From NCBI GenBank assembly GCA_963281255.1, contig OY725498.1, forward strand, positions 1,054,001 through 1,118,000: DNA of 64,000 nucleotides, given 5' to 3'. This document shows, piece after piece, positions 20,886 to 31,364 of this stretch. Position numbers and translations under genes: made by a program. The notes under the pieces were generated by a model. It saw nothing but the letters and a program-made list of their open reading frames with translations, was not told where the DNA came from and did not search any database. Source of the DNA: Aphrocallistes beatrix (taxonomy: Eukaryota > Porifera > Hexactinellida > Sceptrulophora > Aphrocallistidae). The stretch's first letter is position 1; each line of letters starts with the position of its first letter.

Positions 20886-21958
20886 ATGTTAGGCAGTGAT
20901 TCTTTCTCACCTGTGACTGTCGAATCACTGTGTACACTTTCACAGCAATATGATATTAGTGCTGAGAGATTTCTTTGGCGATTTACATTCTTTCTTGAGA
21001 GAAATGACGATTCTGCCTATCTCAGCAACTTTTGCCTGAGTTTATCCAGACTGCTTCCTTTTGGAGGCTTAAGGTTAGATTAATCAATTAATTAACTGAC
21101 GTTATTTCTTGAATAGTGCAGTATGCTCTGATCCCTCACAGCAATTAGGACACATTCTGTGTTTAATTTGCGTCAAATTATTGTGGTCAAATCTTTCCTA
21201 ACATCCTTGTTTAATCTTGCTTTCATAATTATAAAATTGCTTCATGGGACGTATATCATCGAGTTGAGGTCCATACTGCTTCTAACCCTCATTGTTTCAA
21301 TCAACATTTGTTCTAACCTCGAGTTAGATCATGTTTTGACAATGTTTAATTTAACAGCTCCTATTCCTCATTCTTTGTGAATGCTACGTACTTTCAATGA
21401 AATGTAGTGAGCAATTATAACTTTTTTTTGTTCTACTAAGAATGATCCCTAAATACCGTGTGGTTATATTGGGATATTGGAGGTGTGATCTTCTTATTCT
21501 TATATTAGTCATTCTTTTCCTCAGGTCTGTGAGAAGTGTAGCTTCCGTTCATCACAAATTTACTCATCAACAAAATGCAGTAACCAGAATATTATTGGAG
21601 GTAAGTTATTCATAATTTTGATTTATTAAATCATTTGCTTCTCTAAATTTCCCTTTCTAAAATTTGTTGGAGTGTTGATTATCTTGCATGTAAATCTTTA
21701 TCTTTACAGAAAAATACATTAGACAATATTAATGCTACGAAAGGGCCTCTAGATGATATATCTTCAGTCATATTACATGAATTAATTTTGGTGTTTTTGT
21801 GCTTCTTGAAAATTCCAAAAGAACTCCTGTACTCTCCCACTTGTCCAGTAGGCAATTATTTTTTCCTTATTTTACATATTTTTCTCCTTTCAAAAATTGT
21901 TCTATTTTTAAAATGAAATCAGATTACACGTGATGATATGGCGAGCTGTGGTTGCTGA
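20886..21958 (+). CDS. Hypothetical protein, four exons
   Basis: Exons 20886-21073, 21525-21600, 21710-21847 and 21923-21958 join in phase to 145 residues. Donors GTTAGA, GTAAGT and GTAGGC and acceptors TCCTCAG, TTTACAG and AATCAG are acceptable. The protein looks helical (ISAERFLWRFTFFLERNDDS, ISSVILHELILVFLCFLKIP) with no signal peptide and no motif I recognise. The last exon is only 11 codons and its acceptor is weak, so the C-terminus is the least certain part; another reading of the final exon carries a longer frame (LHVIWRAVVADENEPFP) but is out of phase. Possibly a fast-evolving subunit of a larger complex, which is a guess. Confidence 0.5.
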
Positions 21959-22255
21959 TGAGAATGAGCCTTTTCCTGCGTCATTGAATATTCCCACACA
22001 AAGCCATATATGGGATTTAGAACTATCCAATTTCAATTTCTATAAATACACTAAGTTTAGCTATCATAGTCTATTTTAATTTCATTACTCGTACAAGGAA
22101 GTGATTGATCAAGGGCCATTTACGTATACTAGACATTTCTTACTTTCATTCATTACAGTTGCACTACTTATTCTCGTATAAATACAATCCCGTTTTAACA
22201 AAAATTCATAAGATAAAGATTTAAATCTCAAAATACAACTTATTTCAGGAACAAA

Positions 22256-23353
22256 ATGACGGATTTTATTGAAGTTGAGGCAGATTGTTGTCACAAATGC
22301 GAATTAAAGGATTGCCAAATCGAAGAGATGCAAACTTCACTCTCCACAATTAAGCAAGAAAATATATTATTAAAACATAAAATACTTATATACGAAAATA
22401 GCCTTGCTATTGCCCCTTCAATTTATAACTCGACTTCACAAGCCGCACAGTTATTGATTGACCCTCATACAAACACACCAGTCGTCGGAGTCTTCGAATC
22501 GCTACCGGTTCGTGCCTCACCGGAGATCTTCATCCCTACGGTGTACATCAACCAGATAAACTCAGTTGAAGATGTCCGACTGGCAGAAACAGAGGCCGCA
22601 GACTCAACAGGAACTTCTGCTGCTTTTGATTCAGATAACTCAGCTGAAATGGATCAATACAACAACGCTGGAAACGGAGAAGAACAGAAACCATACACCA
22701 GTCTTTATCCAGACACGATTTATGATTTTTCTAATGATGTTTGCTCTTACATTTCAGCGAACATAACTCGTGGAGTTTCCTCAAGTACCATTCAGAAGTG
22801 CCTTGCCACAGCTCACAATGAAGCTCACTTCGCTGCGAGACTTGCGCAAAAAATGTTCACAAAAGAAGAGCTTTCCACTTCCAACATCACGGGGAGGACT
22901 TCCATTCCTGGAAGGGTGATACACAAACTAGACTCAACTCGGTTAGAACTTATCAAGCAGGCTGTGTGCCATGCTTACAAGATGGACTCTAACACGGAAG
23001 AAATGAAGGGTATTTGGAAAAAGTGTCGCATGAGCATCAACGAAGTTTGTAGACGTCCCAGAAGAAGTCGGGTGCAGCTATCCAACTCTCCACACAAATA
23101 CGTTACCACAAAAGGACTGACTAAAACCCCGAAGAGGGAGCTTATGCCCACCCAACTGATGACATACCTTGCTCCTTCTCCTAACAACATGGCGCAAGTA
23201 ATTTCGTATCAAACTGATGCCCAAATTGTGCCCAGTGGATCTGATTTAGTTTTATTTCAGAATGGCATTGACATGTCAACTCTGTCCCCTCAGAACCTCA
23301 CAAACCTGAAGGAAGAGCCTATCTCAGAACAGGACTCAGAACCTTCAAATTAA
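22256..23353 (+). CDS. BEN-domain protein
   Basis: A single coding exon of 365 residues; TTATTTCAG ends six bases before the ATG, suggesting a spliced 5' UTR. An N-terminal Cys cluster (DCCHKCELKDC) and a short coiled coil (EEMQTSLSTIKQENILLKHK) are followed by an acidic, disordered stretch. A C-terminal BEN domain covers roughly residues 165-265: MFTKEELSTSNITGR, then HKLDSTRLELIKQAVCHAY, then WKKCRMSINEVCRRP. BEN domains bind DNA or chromatin proteins and often act in transcriptional repression. The coiled coil plus BEN layout resembles insensitive/BEND-type regulators. The C-terminal LKEEPISEQ resembles a sumoylation consensus. Confidence 0.75.
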   Translation: MTDFIEVEADCCHKCELKDCQIEEMQTSLSTIKQENILLKHKILIYENSLAIAPSIYNSTSQAAQLLIDPHTNTPVVGVFESLPVRASPEIFIPTVYINQINSVEDVRLAETEAADSTGTSAAFDSDNSAEMDQYNNAGNGEEQKPYTSLYPDTIYDFSNDVCSYISANITRGVSSSTIQKCLATAHNEAHFAARLAQKMFTKEELSTSNITGRTSIPGRVIHKLDSTRLELIKQAVCHAYKMDSNTEEMKGIWKKCRMSINEVCRRPRRSRVQLSNSPHKYVTTKGLTKTPKRELMPTQLMTYLAPSPNNMAQVISYQTDAQIVPSGSDLVLFQNGIDMSTLSPQNLTNLKEEPISEQDSEPSN

Positions 23354-24061
23354 TTTTTATTTATTTTATTGGTTGTCACTTTTAATTATCTTCTTTTTAC
23401 ACTTTCAAAATATGAGATATTCAACATTAATTCTGTATCATATCACATGCTAAGCTAATTTTAAAATAGAACTAAAAATAGTCTCAAGCAAAACGCTACT
23501 TCCTATTTACTTCGGACCTAAATTGGATATATGCAGAGCATTCTCCATTTGCATCACAGTTAGATTACCTGTCTAAATTTATGCACTCTATTCCTGTTGT
23601 GGATGAACCTAATACATTTTTGTAGAGTAGTTATTTTCATATTGATTTAATTGTCGGCTTGTGGTCATCTACTGCATAATCCCACTCTCCGTCATGCTTT
23701 GTGGAGATATATTGAATTACTTGTTATTAGCGTATCAAACTACCTCATTTCATTCATAGTAATAGTGATAATAGTTTCAGGTTTACTTCTCACAGGATGG
23801 CGCGAACTCGCATGTATTGATGATCTATTATAAAACTATTATATTACCCCACGTGTGGATAGGTCGTAGTTCGACAGCAACTAATAACCACAAGTCATCC
23901 TATGCCACTTTTCTAGTTGATACCACTTCCTACGCCACCATAGTCTCCTACGAACCATTGATGCGATGAAGTTTACATTTTTTAATTATGACATATTACC
24001 CCAAGAAATATTTTAGATTCACATTATTTCCTTAAAAGTCTTTGTTCTCAAACTGTATCAG
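23354..24061. other. Intergenic spacer
   Basis: No gene seen. A 60-codon frame at 23651-23833 is hydrophobic but has no homology that I recognise and is probably chance. Confidence 0.4.
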
Positions 24062-25372
24062 ATGCGGTTTTTTGGAATTCAGATTGGTTTTACCGTCTTG
24101 GTATTCCTGTTATACAGGAAGTTAGGGACGTCCTACTCCTTCGCTCACTGGATTCTTGAGAAAGGCAATCTGTACCTGTACTACCCATCTCTAACCTCGT
24201 TATTGGAATGTCAAACAGAGCAGAAAACTAAAGCTAAGAAGAGTAACAAGGATTCTCAAATCACAAAACTAGACTTTGCACTGAATACTCGTGATGTCAA
24301 ATTGCACAAAGAAAAGTTAGGTTCTGCTTTACTAAAGACTTCACAGTTTTTCGATGAATTTACGACTCAAGTTGATGCTTGCATCTTAACATTCTTGGTA
24401 TCAGTCTTCACTCAGCTGTTCTTCCTGATTTCTCCCTCTAGTGGGGAGACTCAGCTTAACTTAGCTCTTTTTTGGCTACTCGGTTTGTTGCTTACCCTAA
24501 TTTACCGATCTGGCAAGCTTGTTATATTGTTTTTCACGGACACTTTAAGTTACGAATGGTCGCTATGTTTATTGTTCGGACTGATTTACTTTCTATTGTC
24601 TTATGTCACCATCAGTCTACCATCCACACGAGATGAGCTTAGCATTGATGTGATTGAGACTTCTTTATTCTCTCTTTTAGATAGTTTTAATGTCACTTAT
24701 GATGGTTACTCTAAGGATAGTGGGATTGTCTTGATCCGGTTGAGTCTCTGTAGTTTTGCAGGCCTCATGGGTACTGTGTTACTATTCCCAAGTAACCGTA
24801 TTGCAAGATGCCATGCTAAATGCGTACAGGTATATGGACGCAGTTTTATCAGCTACCTCTGGTACCAGTTCATTTTCTGGCTGCCCTTGTTCCCTTCTCT
24901 CTTCTGGATTCCAACGACAGGTAGAGAAATGCTAGCACTAGGCTCTCATGCAGTTATAGATATGTCGACTTTTATTCTACTGCGAAAGTTCTCTGTCCTA
25001 TTAGTTATAGTTCTACGTATTCTATCATTCCGGAGTTACATACAAGCTTTCCTGGAGCGCCCAAGAGACATTCTAGCTTCATTTCAAGCTAAGAACTCCC
25101 GAATGAATGCACTGCTCTTCTACACAACACTCACACAGCCAAATTCCTATATTAACGTGGTTGCAATTCATCTTTCATTACTGCCTTGCTACCTGATTTG
25201 TTTCTCGCTTTTGGCTGTATTTCTAAGCGTTTTCTCTACTCCCACTTATACCTTTTTCTATCATGTTTCTGTGTTCTATGTTTGGTGGTGTTGCCTGACA
25301 AGTCTTATCAGTAGCACAGCAGCTCTGCTCTACCAAAACTATATTGAATCGGGAAATCAAAATATTGATTGA
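24062..25372 (+). CDS. TMEM161: TMEM161-type multi-pass membrane protein
   Basis: An intronless 436-residue protein starting MRFFGIQIGFTVLVFLLYRK, close to the IGIQLV start of TMEM161A/B. Landmarks include YSFAHWILEKGNLYLYYPS (family: YSLARWLLCNGSLRWYQ), a hydrophilic Lys-rich loop near 55-100, and the C-half motif CSFAGLMGTVLLFPSNRIAR (family: CSFIGAFLTFPGLRLAQ). About eight hydrophobic helices can be counted. In vertebrates TMEM161B is needed for normal cardiac rhythm and brain development, but its molecular activity is not settled. There is a CAP-gene-like spacing of about 700 bp to the upstream gene and no shared promoter. Confidence 0.85.
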   Translation: MRFFGIQIGFTVLVFLLYRKLGTSYSFAHWILEKGNLYLYYPSLTSLLECQTEQKTKAKKSNKDSQITKLDFALNTRDVKLHKEKLGSALLKTSQFFDEFTTQVDACILTFLVSVFTQLFFLISPSSGETQLNLALFWLLGLLLTLIYRSGKLVILFFTDTLSYEWSLCLLFGLIYFLLSYVTISLPSTRDELSIDVIETSLFSLLDSFNVTYDGYSKDSGIVLIRLSLCSFAGLMGTVLLFPSNRIARCHAKCVQVYGRSFISYLWYQFIFWLPLFPSLFWIPTTGREMLALGSHAVIDMSTFILLRKFSVLLVIVLRILSFRSYIQAFLERPRDILASFQAKNSRMNALLFYTTLTQPNSYINVVAIHLSLLPCYLICFSLLAVFLSVFSTPTYTFFYHVSVFYVWWCCLTSLISSTAALLYQNYIESGNQNID

Positions 25373-25554
25373 CAAATTTTGTAAATTTATTTAGAGCAGA
25401 TTTAGTGTAATATGATCGATTAACATAAACTTTTGTGATTATTTTTTCTAAAATTTGTTGTCTATAATTTTTTATCATTTATAGACAATGGATTTATCAG
25501 CTTCTGTAATTTTCTATCACATTTTATCTCAGTTATCTTACACTGCCATGATTA

Positions 25555-25802
25555 CAGGGTTGCCATGGAAACTGGAATGTCCATAGGATTCCCATAAGGG
25601 TGGGAATGTGAAAATAATTCACTGTAGGAGTTCCCACATGTAGGAATCCTGTGTGACAATCTTGTGTGGGAATCCTGTGTGGAATCCTATGTGGGAATTA
25701 TATGTGGGAATCCTGTGTGGGAATTATATGTGGGGATTCTCATAGAAATTGAGTGTGAGTTAGAATGAGAATTGAAATTACATTCCTTTGGTAACTATTT
25801 TG
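25555..25802 (+). mobile_element. MITE with GTGGGAATCC tandem core, copy 1
   Basis: The left end is CAGGGTTGCCATGGAAACTGG. The core is a degenerate tandem array of about 10-12 bp units of the GTGGGAATCCT type. The right end is decayed (AATTACATTCCTTTGGTAAC). TGATTA flanks both sides (25549-25554 and 25803-25808), a possible target duplication. The copy at 29773-30082 is the same family in the other orientation. Confidence 0.6.
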
Positions 25803-26389
25803 TGATTAATAAATTTAGTCAGAAAATCACTACATTGCATTACTATGCATGATTATTTCGATCTTATTTAATCTTATTTGCAAGTAGACTGATTTATAGA
25901 TAAGTATCCAATATTTAAATTTATTTATACTCGTGTTTAATTAATATGAACAATTTCCAATATAAATGGGTTTCAGATTTGTAGTGAAAATTATTTTGCT
26001 TCTAGATATGTTGTTTCATAAGATATTTTCATCGGTTATATTATAATTTCAGGTATAATTTTCAAATCATCTGTAAAAATAAAAAGTTTTATTATTATTT
26101 TACGAAACCTTATTCTACTCTTTCACAACTTCCTTGGAACTTACATAAAATTTCCTCTTTTCTATAACTTCTTATTGTATAATCAACCACACTTGCCACA
26201 ACATAATGCAATGCAAACCGCACACACTAAATTAGCAATACACTTATTCATGCAGTTTAATGTCTCTGCCACAGGGATCATGCTTATTTGGATAAGTACA
26301 AGCATTATTTCCCCTTGCTGATGCAATTGCGTGGTATACAATTACTCTATTATAATTAGTGAATATCACATTAAACCGGATTTATTATT
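25803..26389. other. Intergenic spacer
   Basis: AT-rich sequence with no gene seen; it presumably holds the promoter of the downstream glycosyltransferase gene. Confidence 0.35.
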
Positions 26390-27640
26390 ATGAAAATACG
26401 ATTGAGACGCTCGCTCAAGTTTGTTCTATTTACAATATCAACAATACTTTTTCTCACCTCCTTGTATACGCATACAGAAAAACACCAACTGCACCCACTC
26501 GTTCTAGATCATGAGACCTTTATGCAGTTGAACAGCAAGGTTAAATATCTCAGTTATCAGCCTTGCGATCATGGTTGGAACAATCAAAGAATCGTGTTTG
26601 AACACGCGGTTGTTTTTGCAAAACTTTTAAATCGTACTTTAATCGTACATCCGGTGTCACCTCACCCACTGGGACAAAATATGGTTAGAAGAATGAGAAT
26701 AAAAGGTTATGAAGCTTATAATATGATGAACAGGTCTCAATTATTGCCGATTTCCAGAATAATCGATTTGAACCACCTTTCTAAATTGGTACCTATTGTA
26801 GAAAACACGAAGCCACATCCTGAATTTGTAAACGAATTCTCACACCTCAACTGGCACAGCATATGCCACAGTGTGGCATACGGATTCTGGATTGACAGGA
26901 GACCCGCAACACCAGAAGAAAAATTTTTAATCGACAATCAGTTTTTACGTGAAAAAAAGGATATGGAGGATAAATGCAGGAATGTAAGAGGTGCAGTGAA
27001 ACCGATAGTAAAGTTTATTTTTCCTGACTTATTGCAGGATGATTCAGATATTATTTACTTTTCGGAAGGAACTCTATTTGCTATAGACGTGAGGTTTTTC
27101 AGTGAGCAGTTAGCAAGAAATGCTCAAACATGGATTTCCGATTTTATCAGATACCATCCCAAGATCCTAGCCACTGTTGATACTTTTATTTCGCACTTTC
27201 TTCCCACGAATTATTGTTCTCTCCATGCGCGTAGAAGCGGCCACACCCGGGGGTACCTGACTTCGGAGTATTTCCTTAACCTCACTCAAAACCTAGGCTG
27301 TGCCCAGGGAAACTATCTTTACATCGCAACTGATTTACTTGAAAATTCATTTTTCGAAATCTTCAATAATTATAAACTTTTAAATTCAACTTCATTTCTC
27401 CCATTAATTGACCTAGACAGCATCCCTGAACATTTCCATCTAACCTGGGTGGGGATTCATGAACAAATGGTGTGTGTTAGCAGTTCCATATTCGTCCCTA
27501 GCAACCACAGCACACTTTCATACTATGTGAGAAGAATGCGGAAAGAAGTTCCACAAAGAGATGGACTATTGCTTAAGTATATTTACTTTTATTATATCAA
27601 CCACTACGAAAAAGAATTTATCTCGAAATTTTACATTTAA
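26390..27640 (+). CDS. GDP-fucose protein O-fucosyltransferase-like type II membrane protein
   Basis: An intronless 416-residue protein. A short basic cytoplasmic tail (MKIRLRRSLK) precedes a membrane anchor (FVLFTISTILFLTSLYT), the layout of a type II Golgi enzyme. The N-terminal donor-binding region has PCDHGWNNQRIVFEHAVVFAKLL and NRTLIVHP, matching the G.NNQR...E.A..LAK.LNRTLV.P motif of the O-fucosyltransferase superfamily (PF10250). Later motifs are SLHARRSGHT and YLYIATD, which correspond to the conserved arginine strand and the following acidic strand. Several N-glycosylation sequons are present (NRT, NRS, NLT, NHS). It is not POFUT1 or POFUT2 by obvious sequence; it belongs with the lineage-expanded invertebrate and plant-like O-FucT proteins. 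The substrate is unknown. Confidence 0.75.
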   Translation: MKIRLRRSLKFVLFTISTILFLTSLYTHTEKHQLHPLVLDHETFMQLNSKVKYLSYQPCDHGWNNQRIVFEHAVVFAKLLNRTLIVHPVSPHPLGQNMVRRMRIKGYEAYNMMNRSQLLPISRIIDLNHLSKLVPIVENTKPHPEFVNEFSHLNWHSICHSVAYGFWIDRRPATPEEKFLIDNQFLREKKDMEDKCRNVRGAVKPIVKFIFPDLLQDDSDIIYFSEGTLFAIDVRFFSEQLARNAQTWISDFIRYHPKILATVDTFISHFLPTNYCSLHARRSGHTRGYLTSEYFLNLTQNLGCAQGNYLYIATDLLENSFFEIFNNYKLLNSTSFLPLIDLDSIPEHFHLTWVGIHEQMVCVSSSIFVPSNHSTLSYYVRRMRKEVPQRDGLLLKYIYFYYINHYEKEFISKFYI

Positions 27641-27751
27641 TCGATTATTGAGATCACTTAATTTTTACTTGAATGTTAATACAATTTCAATGTTATTATA
27701 CTTTTCAAACTAATGATTAATTTGCTGTTATATGAATCTAGGATTTGTGTT

Positions 27752-28858
27752 ATGAACTCTCAAGATGTGTTGGAGTGTTTCACAATTTTCATAAAGGACA
27801 GTGTCATCTCTCTTCTGATTACCGGGGCCAACTTCACTCTGTATTACGCATCCAAAAAACTTCTTCAGTCTAGCCAGGATAACTTGAATCAAATCGAAAG
27901 CGCACCTCTATTTCGCGATTTTTCTCAAATAAAGAGTGGAAAATCTGAGTTTCCGTATGCAGTTGTAGAAGGAAAGGTTTGTCCCAATTCGGAGACAATT
28001 TCTAGTCAGTTCGACGAGCGCACGAAAGGCGTAGTCCAAAAGTTAAAAGTTTGGCAGTTAAAAAAGGTTTGGAATGTAGTTATCCAAACTTGGGAAAAGA
28101 GCAGAGATCTGTTTGGGTCTTATGAGAGACATGTACCCATGAATATAGTTGATCGAAAAAATAACAAAATATTCATTGATAACTTTTCAGAATGTTCACA
28201 GCACAAACTCCTTGAAGAAATTTCCAGTATTTCAGAACCAAATGACGATCATTTCGTTAAGAAAATCCTTGATAACATTCTTCAGAGAGAAGTGGTTGTT
28301 GGGTACAAACGTGTGGAAAAAATGCTCCGCGTAGGTCAGACAGTCATTTTCTGTGGAAAAGTTGCGAAACATTTGGAAGGCAGCAAATATGTCCTGCGGC
28401 TTTCTAAACCAGAATCTCCTTTAAGCTTTGAGTGCACAGCACTCTCCTACGAATCTCTCCTGAACATGAAAAGATTCGACGTGAGAATGCTGAAGGTTAT
28501 AACCGTTGTGTTAGGAGCAGGTGCTACTTTGATGGCAGTTTACTGTGCACTCAAATTCGCGAATGTTTTGATAGATAAGATGCAGGAACAGAGAAGGGAA
28601 GTGCTAAGAATGGGTGACTTTATTCTAGAGCCTGAGACGCTGGAAATTGCAGAGCCTCCAGAAGACTCGCGTACTCTGATCGCCCCTAACACACAGGGTC
28701 GCCTGGTTTGCTCCATTTGCTACGAGCGTCCCATCTGTCTCATGGTTAAGAACTGTAACCACGCATGCCTGTGCTTAACTTGCGCTCCCAAGGTTGATAG
28801 GAAGTGCCCCATATGCAGGGCAGCGATACAAAAATTTGAAAAGATATATTTACCTTGA
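27752..28858 (+). CDS. MUL1: Mitochondrial E3 ubiquitin/SUMO ligase MUL1
   Basis: An intronless protein of 368 residues from the ATG at 27752; an upstream in-frame ATG at 27713 adds 13 residues that do not fit the family start. The first membrane helix is near residues 12-33, followed by the intermembrane-space BAM/GIDE domain (FPYAVVEGKVCPNSETISSQ, GVVQKLKVWQLKKVWN). A second helix is near 249-270 (VITVVLGAGATLMAVYCAL). A C-terminal C3HC4 RING runs CSICYERPICLMV to KCPICRAAIQ. MUL1 sits in the outer mitochondrial membrane with its RING facing the cytosol and modifies DRP1, mitofusin and others. The gene ends 112 bp after the O-fucosyltransferase stop begins its own frame, a tight head-to-tail pair. 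Confidence 0.9.
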   Translation: MNSQDVLECFTIFIKDSVISLLITGANFTLYYASKKLLQSSQDNLNQIESAPLFRDFSQIKSGKSEFPYAVVEGKVCPNSETISSQFDERTKGVVQKLKVWQLKKVWNVVIQTWEKSRDLFGSYERHVPMNIVDRKNNKIFIDNFSECSQHKLLEEISSISEPNDDHFVKKILDNILQREVVVGYKRVEKMLRVGQTVIFCGKVAKHLEGSKYVLRLSKPESPLSFECTALSYESLLNMKRFDVRMLKVITVVLGAGATLMAVYCALKFANVLIDKMQEQRREVLRMGDFILEPETLEIAEPPEDSRTLIAPNTQGRLVCSICYERPICLMVKNCNHACLCLTCAPKVDRKCPICRAAIQKFEKIYLP

Positions 28859-29772
28859 ACTATTAGTAATTTTTCTTTCTCTTGTTACTTTTTGTTGCCA
28901 GAACTTATACTTAGTATTCTACTACTCATTTTTACCATTTATTCGATTATCGATATTTACTCTATTATTTAGTTTAGAGGTTTATTGTTCTAATTTAAAA
29001 TAATTAGTTTTTAAATTTTAGTCTTTTTTCTGACGGGTCATGAACTGATCGGATGATGATCAAACTTTCGGAAGTTTTCGGTAGATTATTGAAATTTAAA
29101 GTAGAGGATTCCTAGAATGATTCCCTCAAAAAAAATTATGTATCTGCCCTATCTGGTATTCTGGAATCTTACCGTTAAGTACCGTTCATTTAGAAAGATT
29201 CATACAGCAATAATTATAATTATGCATGTGTACATGCATTGTATAATGCCAAGTTGTAGTCTATTTAAATAATAATAATAACGTAACATCATAATCTACC
29301 TGATTTGCCCTCATATTTGTCCCCAGATTTTAATCAGTAATCCTTTCACATTGAACGACATAATTCCGATAAAAATTAGTCAATTTGTTTTAGTTCAAAT
29401 GCCTTTACATCAGACATTTTCTGATATAGACATGTCGTCGGAAGTTCATGGTAATCTTATTGATTACTTTTAATCCTTTGAATTTAATGCAAGACTGAAC
29501 TAAAGTGACATTACGTAAGGTTGAATTACTTCTATCGTAAGTTAATTACTAAAACACATTCTATTTGGAAAGTACCTTGGCCAAAGTTTGACTATTTTTG
29601 TATATGATTAATTAAATATATGTATATGCATGAATAATTCTAAATTCTCGATTTGCTTTTTCATTGAGAGAAATAAGTCTGCCCGGGTTCATTCCTGCAC
29701 GTGGATTCCTTCAATTGTGGTATTACACGTGCCGATTATATAATGATTATTATTCCAATTACTTTTGAATTT
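28859..29772. other. Intergenic spacer
   Basis: AT-rich; no gene or structured repeat recognised before the MITE that starts at 29773. Confidence 0.35.
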
Positions 29773-30082
29773 CTGGGTTGCCGTGGAAATGGAATTTTAA
29801 TTCTCATTCTTATGCTATTTCCAGTTCCCACGTAATTTAGGTGGGAATTTACACATGATTCCCACAAGATATCCCACGGAATTCCCACAGAATTCCACAG
29901 GATTCCCACATATACCCACAAGATTCCCACATAATTTTCTACAGGATTCCCACATATACCCACAAGATTCCCACATAATTTTCTACAGGATTCCCACAAG
30001 ATATCCCACAGAATTTTCAACGGATTTCCACATGTAGGAATCCATAGGATAAATGTTATTTTCAATCCTTACGGCAACCCTG
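29773..30082 (-). mobile_element. MITE with ATTCCCACA tandem core, copy 2
   Basis: Same family as 25555-25802, inverted. Ends read CTGGGTTGCCGTGGAAATGG at the left and GGATTGAAAATAAC-type sequence ending GGCAACCCTG at the right, an inverted pair of about 10-13 bp. The core repeats ATTCCCACA every 10-14 bp, including two identical runs of about 50 bp (ACAGGATTCCCACATATACC). No target duplication is visible. Confidence 0.6.
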
Positions 30083-30387
30083 GTATATCTTTAGTTTTCA
30101 AGGGACAAATATAATAGTCGTCTAGTCTCATAGACTCTTTATATGATTAAAATAATCTGTCTCATCAAAAGAAATATACATATGAGAGCAGTAGACTTTG
30201 ATCAAGTAAGCTCCAAGGATTTGAATTCATTTTCTGTAGAAGTCCCTGGAGAAAATAAAATTTGGAAAACATGGATACATTTTGGTCTGAACCACACAAA
30301 TAAGAGGGTATTTCCTTGTTTGATTGTTACTGAGATTTAGATATACAATTTAATTTCGTATACAGGTACTATAGTTTGGTATTCTTC

Positions 30388-31242
30388 ATGTCTAACCAGT
30401 TGATTGCATCCAACTGGAGGTCTGTATACAGTGATCTGCAGGAGCAGCAGAGGAAACCTCACAAAGACTACCCCGCCATCCTAACCCTAGCTAGCCACCT
30501 GATCACACGGCATAGTAGGGGTCTGGGACAGAATGTGTGGGCTGTCTACGAATCCATAGTCGTAGCTTCTCTGGACTGCAACCAATTTGATATTGCAAAG
30601 TCAGCTCTAGGGAAGCTGTCAGCTCGCTTTCCCAGGAGCACTCGAGTTCTCGTCTTGCAAGGCATGCTGCTTGAAGCACAGGGCATGGAAGAAGAGGCGC
30701 TGTCTCTCTACCAAGAGGTCATAGAAAATGAACCCATGAACCGCGAGAGTCGCAGGCGAAAGGTTGCCGTATACAAGTCGAAAGGTCAGCCTAAGCTCGC
30801 GATGCAGGAGCTGTGCAGCTACCTGGCTAGGTTCTTAGGCGATATTGAAGCCTGGCTTGAACTGGCCGAGCTGTATACTGTAGAGTTCGATCTGAATCAG
30901 GCCGGATACTGCGTTGAGGAGGTCATTCTTACCAACCCACTCAACTACCTGTACCACTTGAAGTACGCAGAGATTTGCTACTCTCGCGGGGAAGACTATT
31001 GGGATTCAGCAGCTAAGCACTACACGAAGGTTCTGACTCTAAACAGAGATTGCGTCAGAGCTCTGTACGGCGTCATTCTCACGTTCTATGCCATTATGAA
31101 ATTCTCAAAGCAGAACCTCCAGACTAAAGAGAGTAGTTTGGTTGAATGGGCTAGAGGGAGACTCGTAGAGGTATACACTAGTGCGGGTAATGAGATGGGG
31201 ACTAAGATGCTTCGGAACACTTTAGGATATTTTGAGAAATGA
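30388..31242 (+). CDS. EMC2: ER membrane protein complex subunit 2 (EMC2/TTC35)
   Basis: An intronless 284-residue protein from the second ATG (30388); the first at 30376 adds four residues. TPR repeats cover most of the protein: VYESIVVASLDCNQFDIAKS, SARFPRSTRVLVLQGMLLEA, EALSLYQEVIENEPMNRESR, LAELYTVEFDLNQAGYCVEE, YHLKYAEICYSRG. These match EMC2 closely in order and spacing, and the length is near that of human EMC2 (297). EMC2 is the cytosolic scaffold of the EMC, which inserts tail-anchored and multipass proteins into the ER membrane. An AATAAA lies about 50 bp after the stop. PPIL1 starts 122 bp downstream on the same strand. Confidence 0.92.
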   Translation: MSNQLIASNWRSVYSDLQEQQRKPHKDYPAILTLASHLITRHSRGLGQNVWAVYESIVVASLDCNQFDIAKSALGKLSARFPRSTRVLVLQGMLLEAQGMEEEALSLYQEVIENEPMNRESRRRKVAVYKSKGQPKLAMQELCSYLARFLGDIEAWLELAELYTVEFDLNQAGYCVEEVILTNPLNYLYHLKYAEICYSRGEDYWDSAAKHYTKVLTLNRDCVRALYGVILTFYAIMKFSKQNLQTKESSLVEWARGRLVEVYTSAGNEMGTKMLRNTLGYFEK

Positions 31243-31364
31243 TGTGATTTGCTCATATTAGTTGTAGAAAATCAATGAGTAACAAATAATAAACTTAGAA
31301 TCATTCTCCTGAATTATATATGTTCAATTAATGATTTCTATTAGCACTTTTCCAATACACTTAA

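Noticed and set aside
21923-22079. Longer last exon for the unknown gene (LHVIWRAVVADENEPFP reading)
   Set aside because: It is out of phase with the preceding exon; the in-phase reading ends after 11 codons.
29736-30065. Minus-strand frame rich in CGNPxxILW-type repeats, and the plus frame 29855-30037
   Set aside because: Both arise from the ATTCCCACA tandem core of a MITE.
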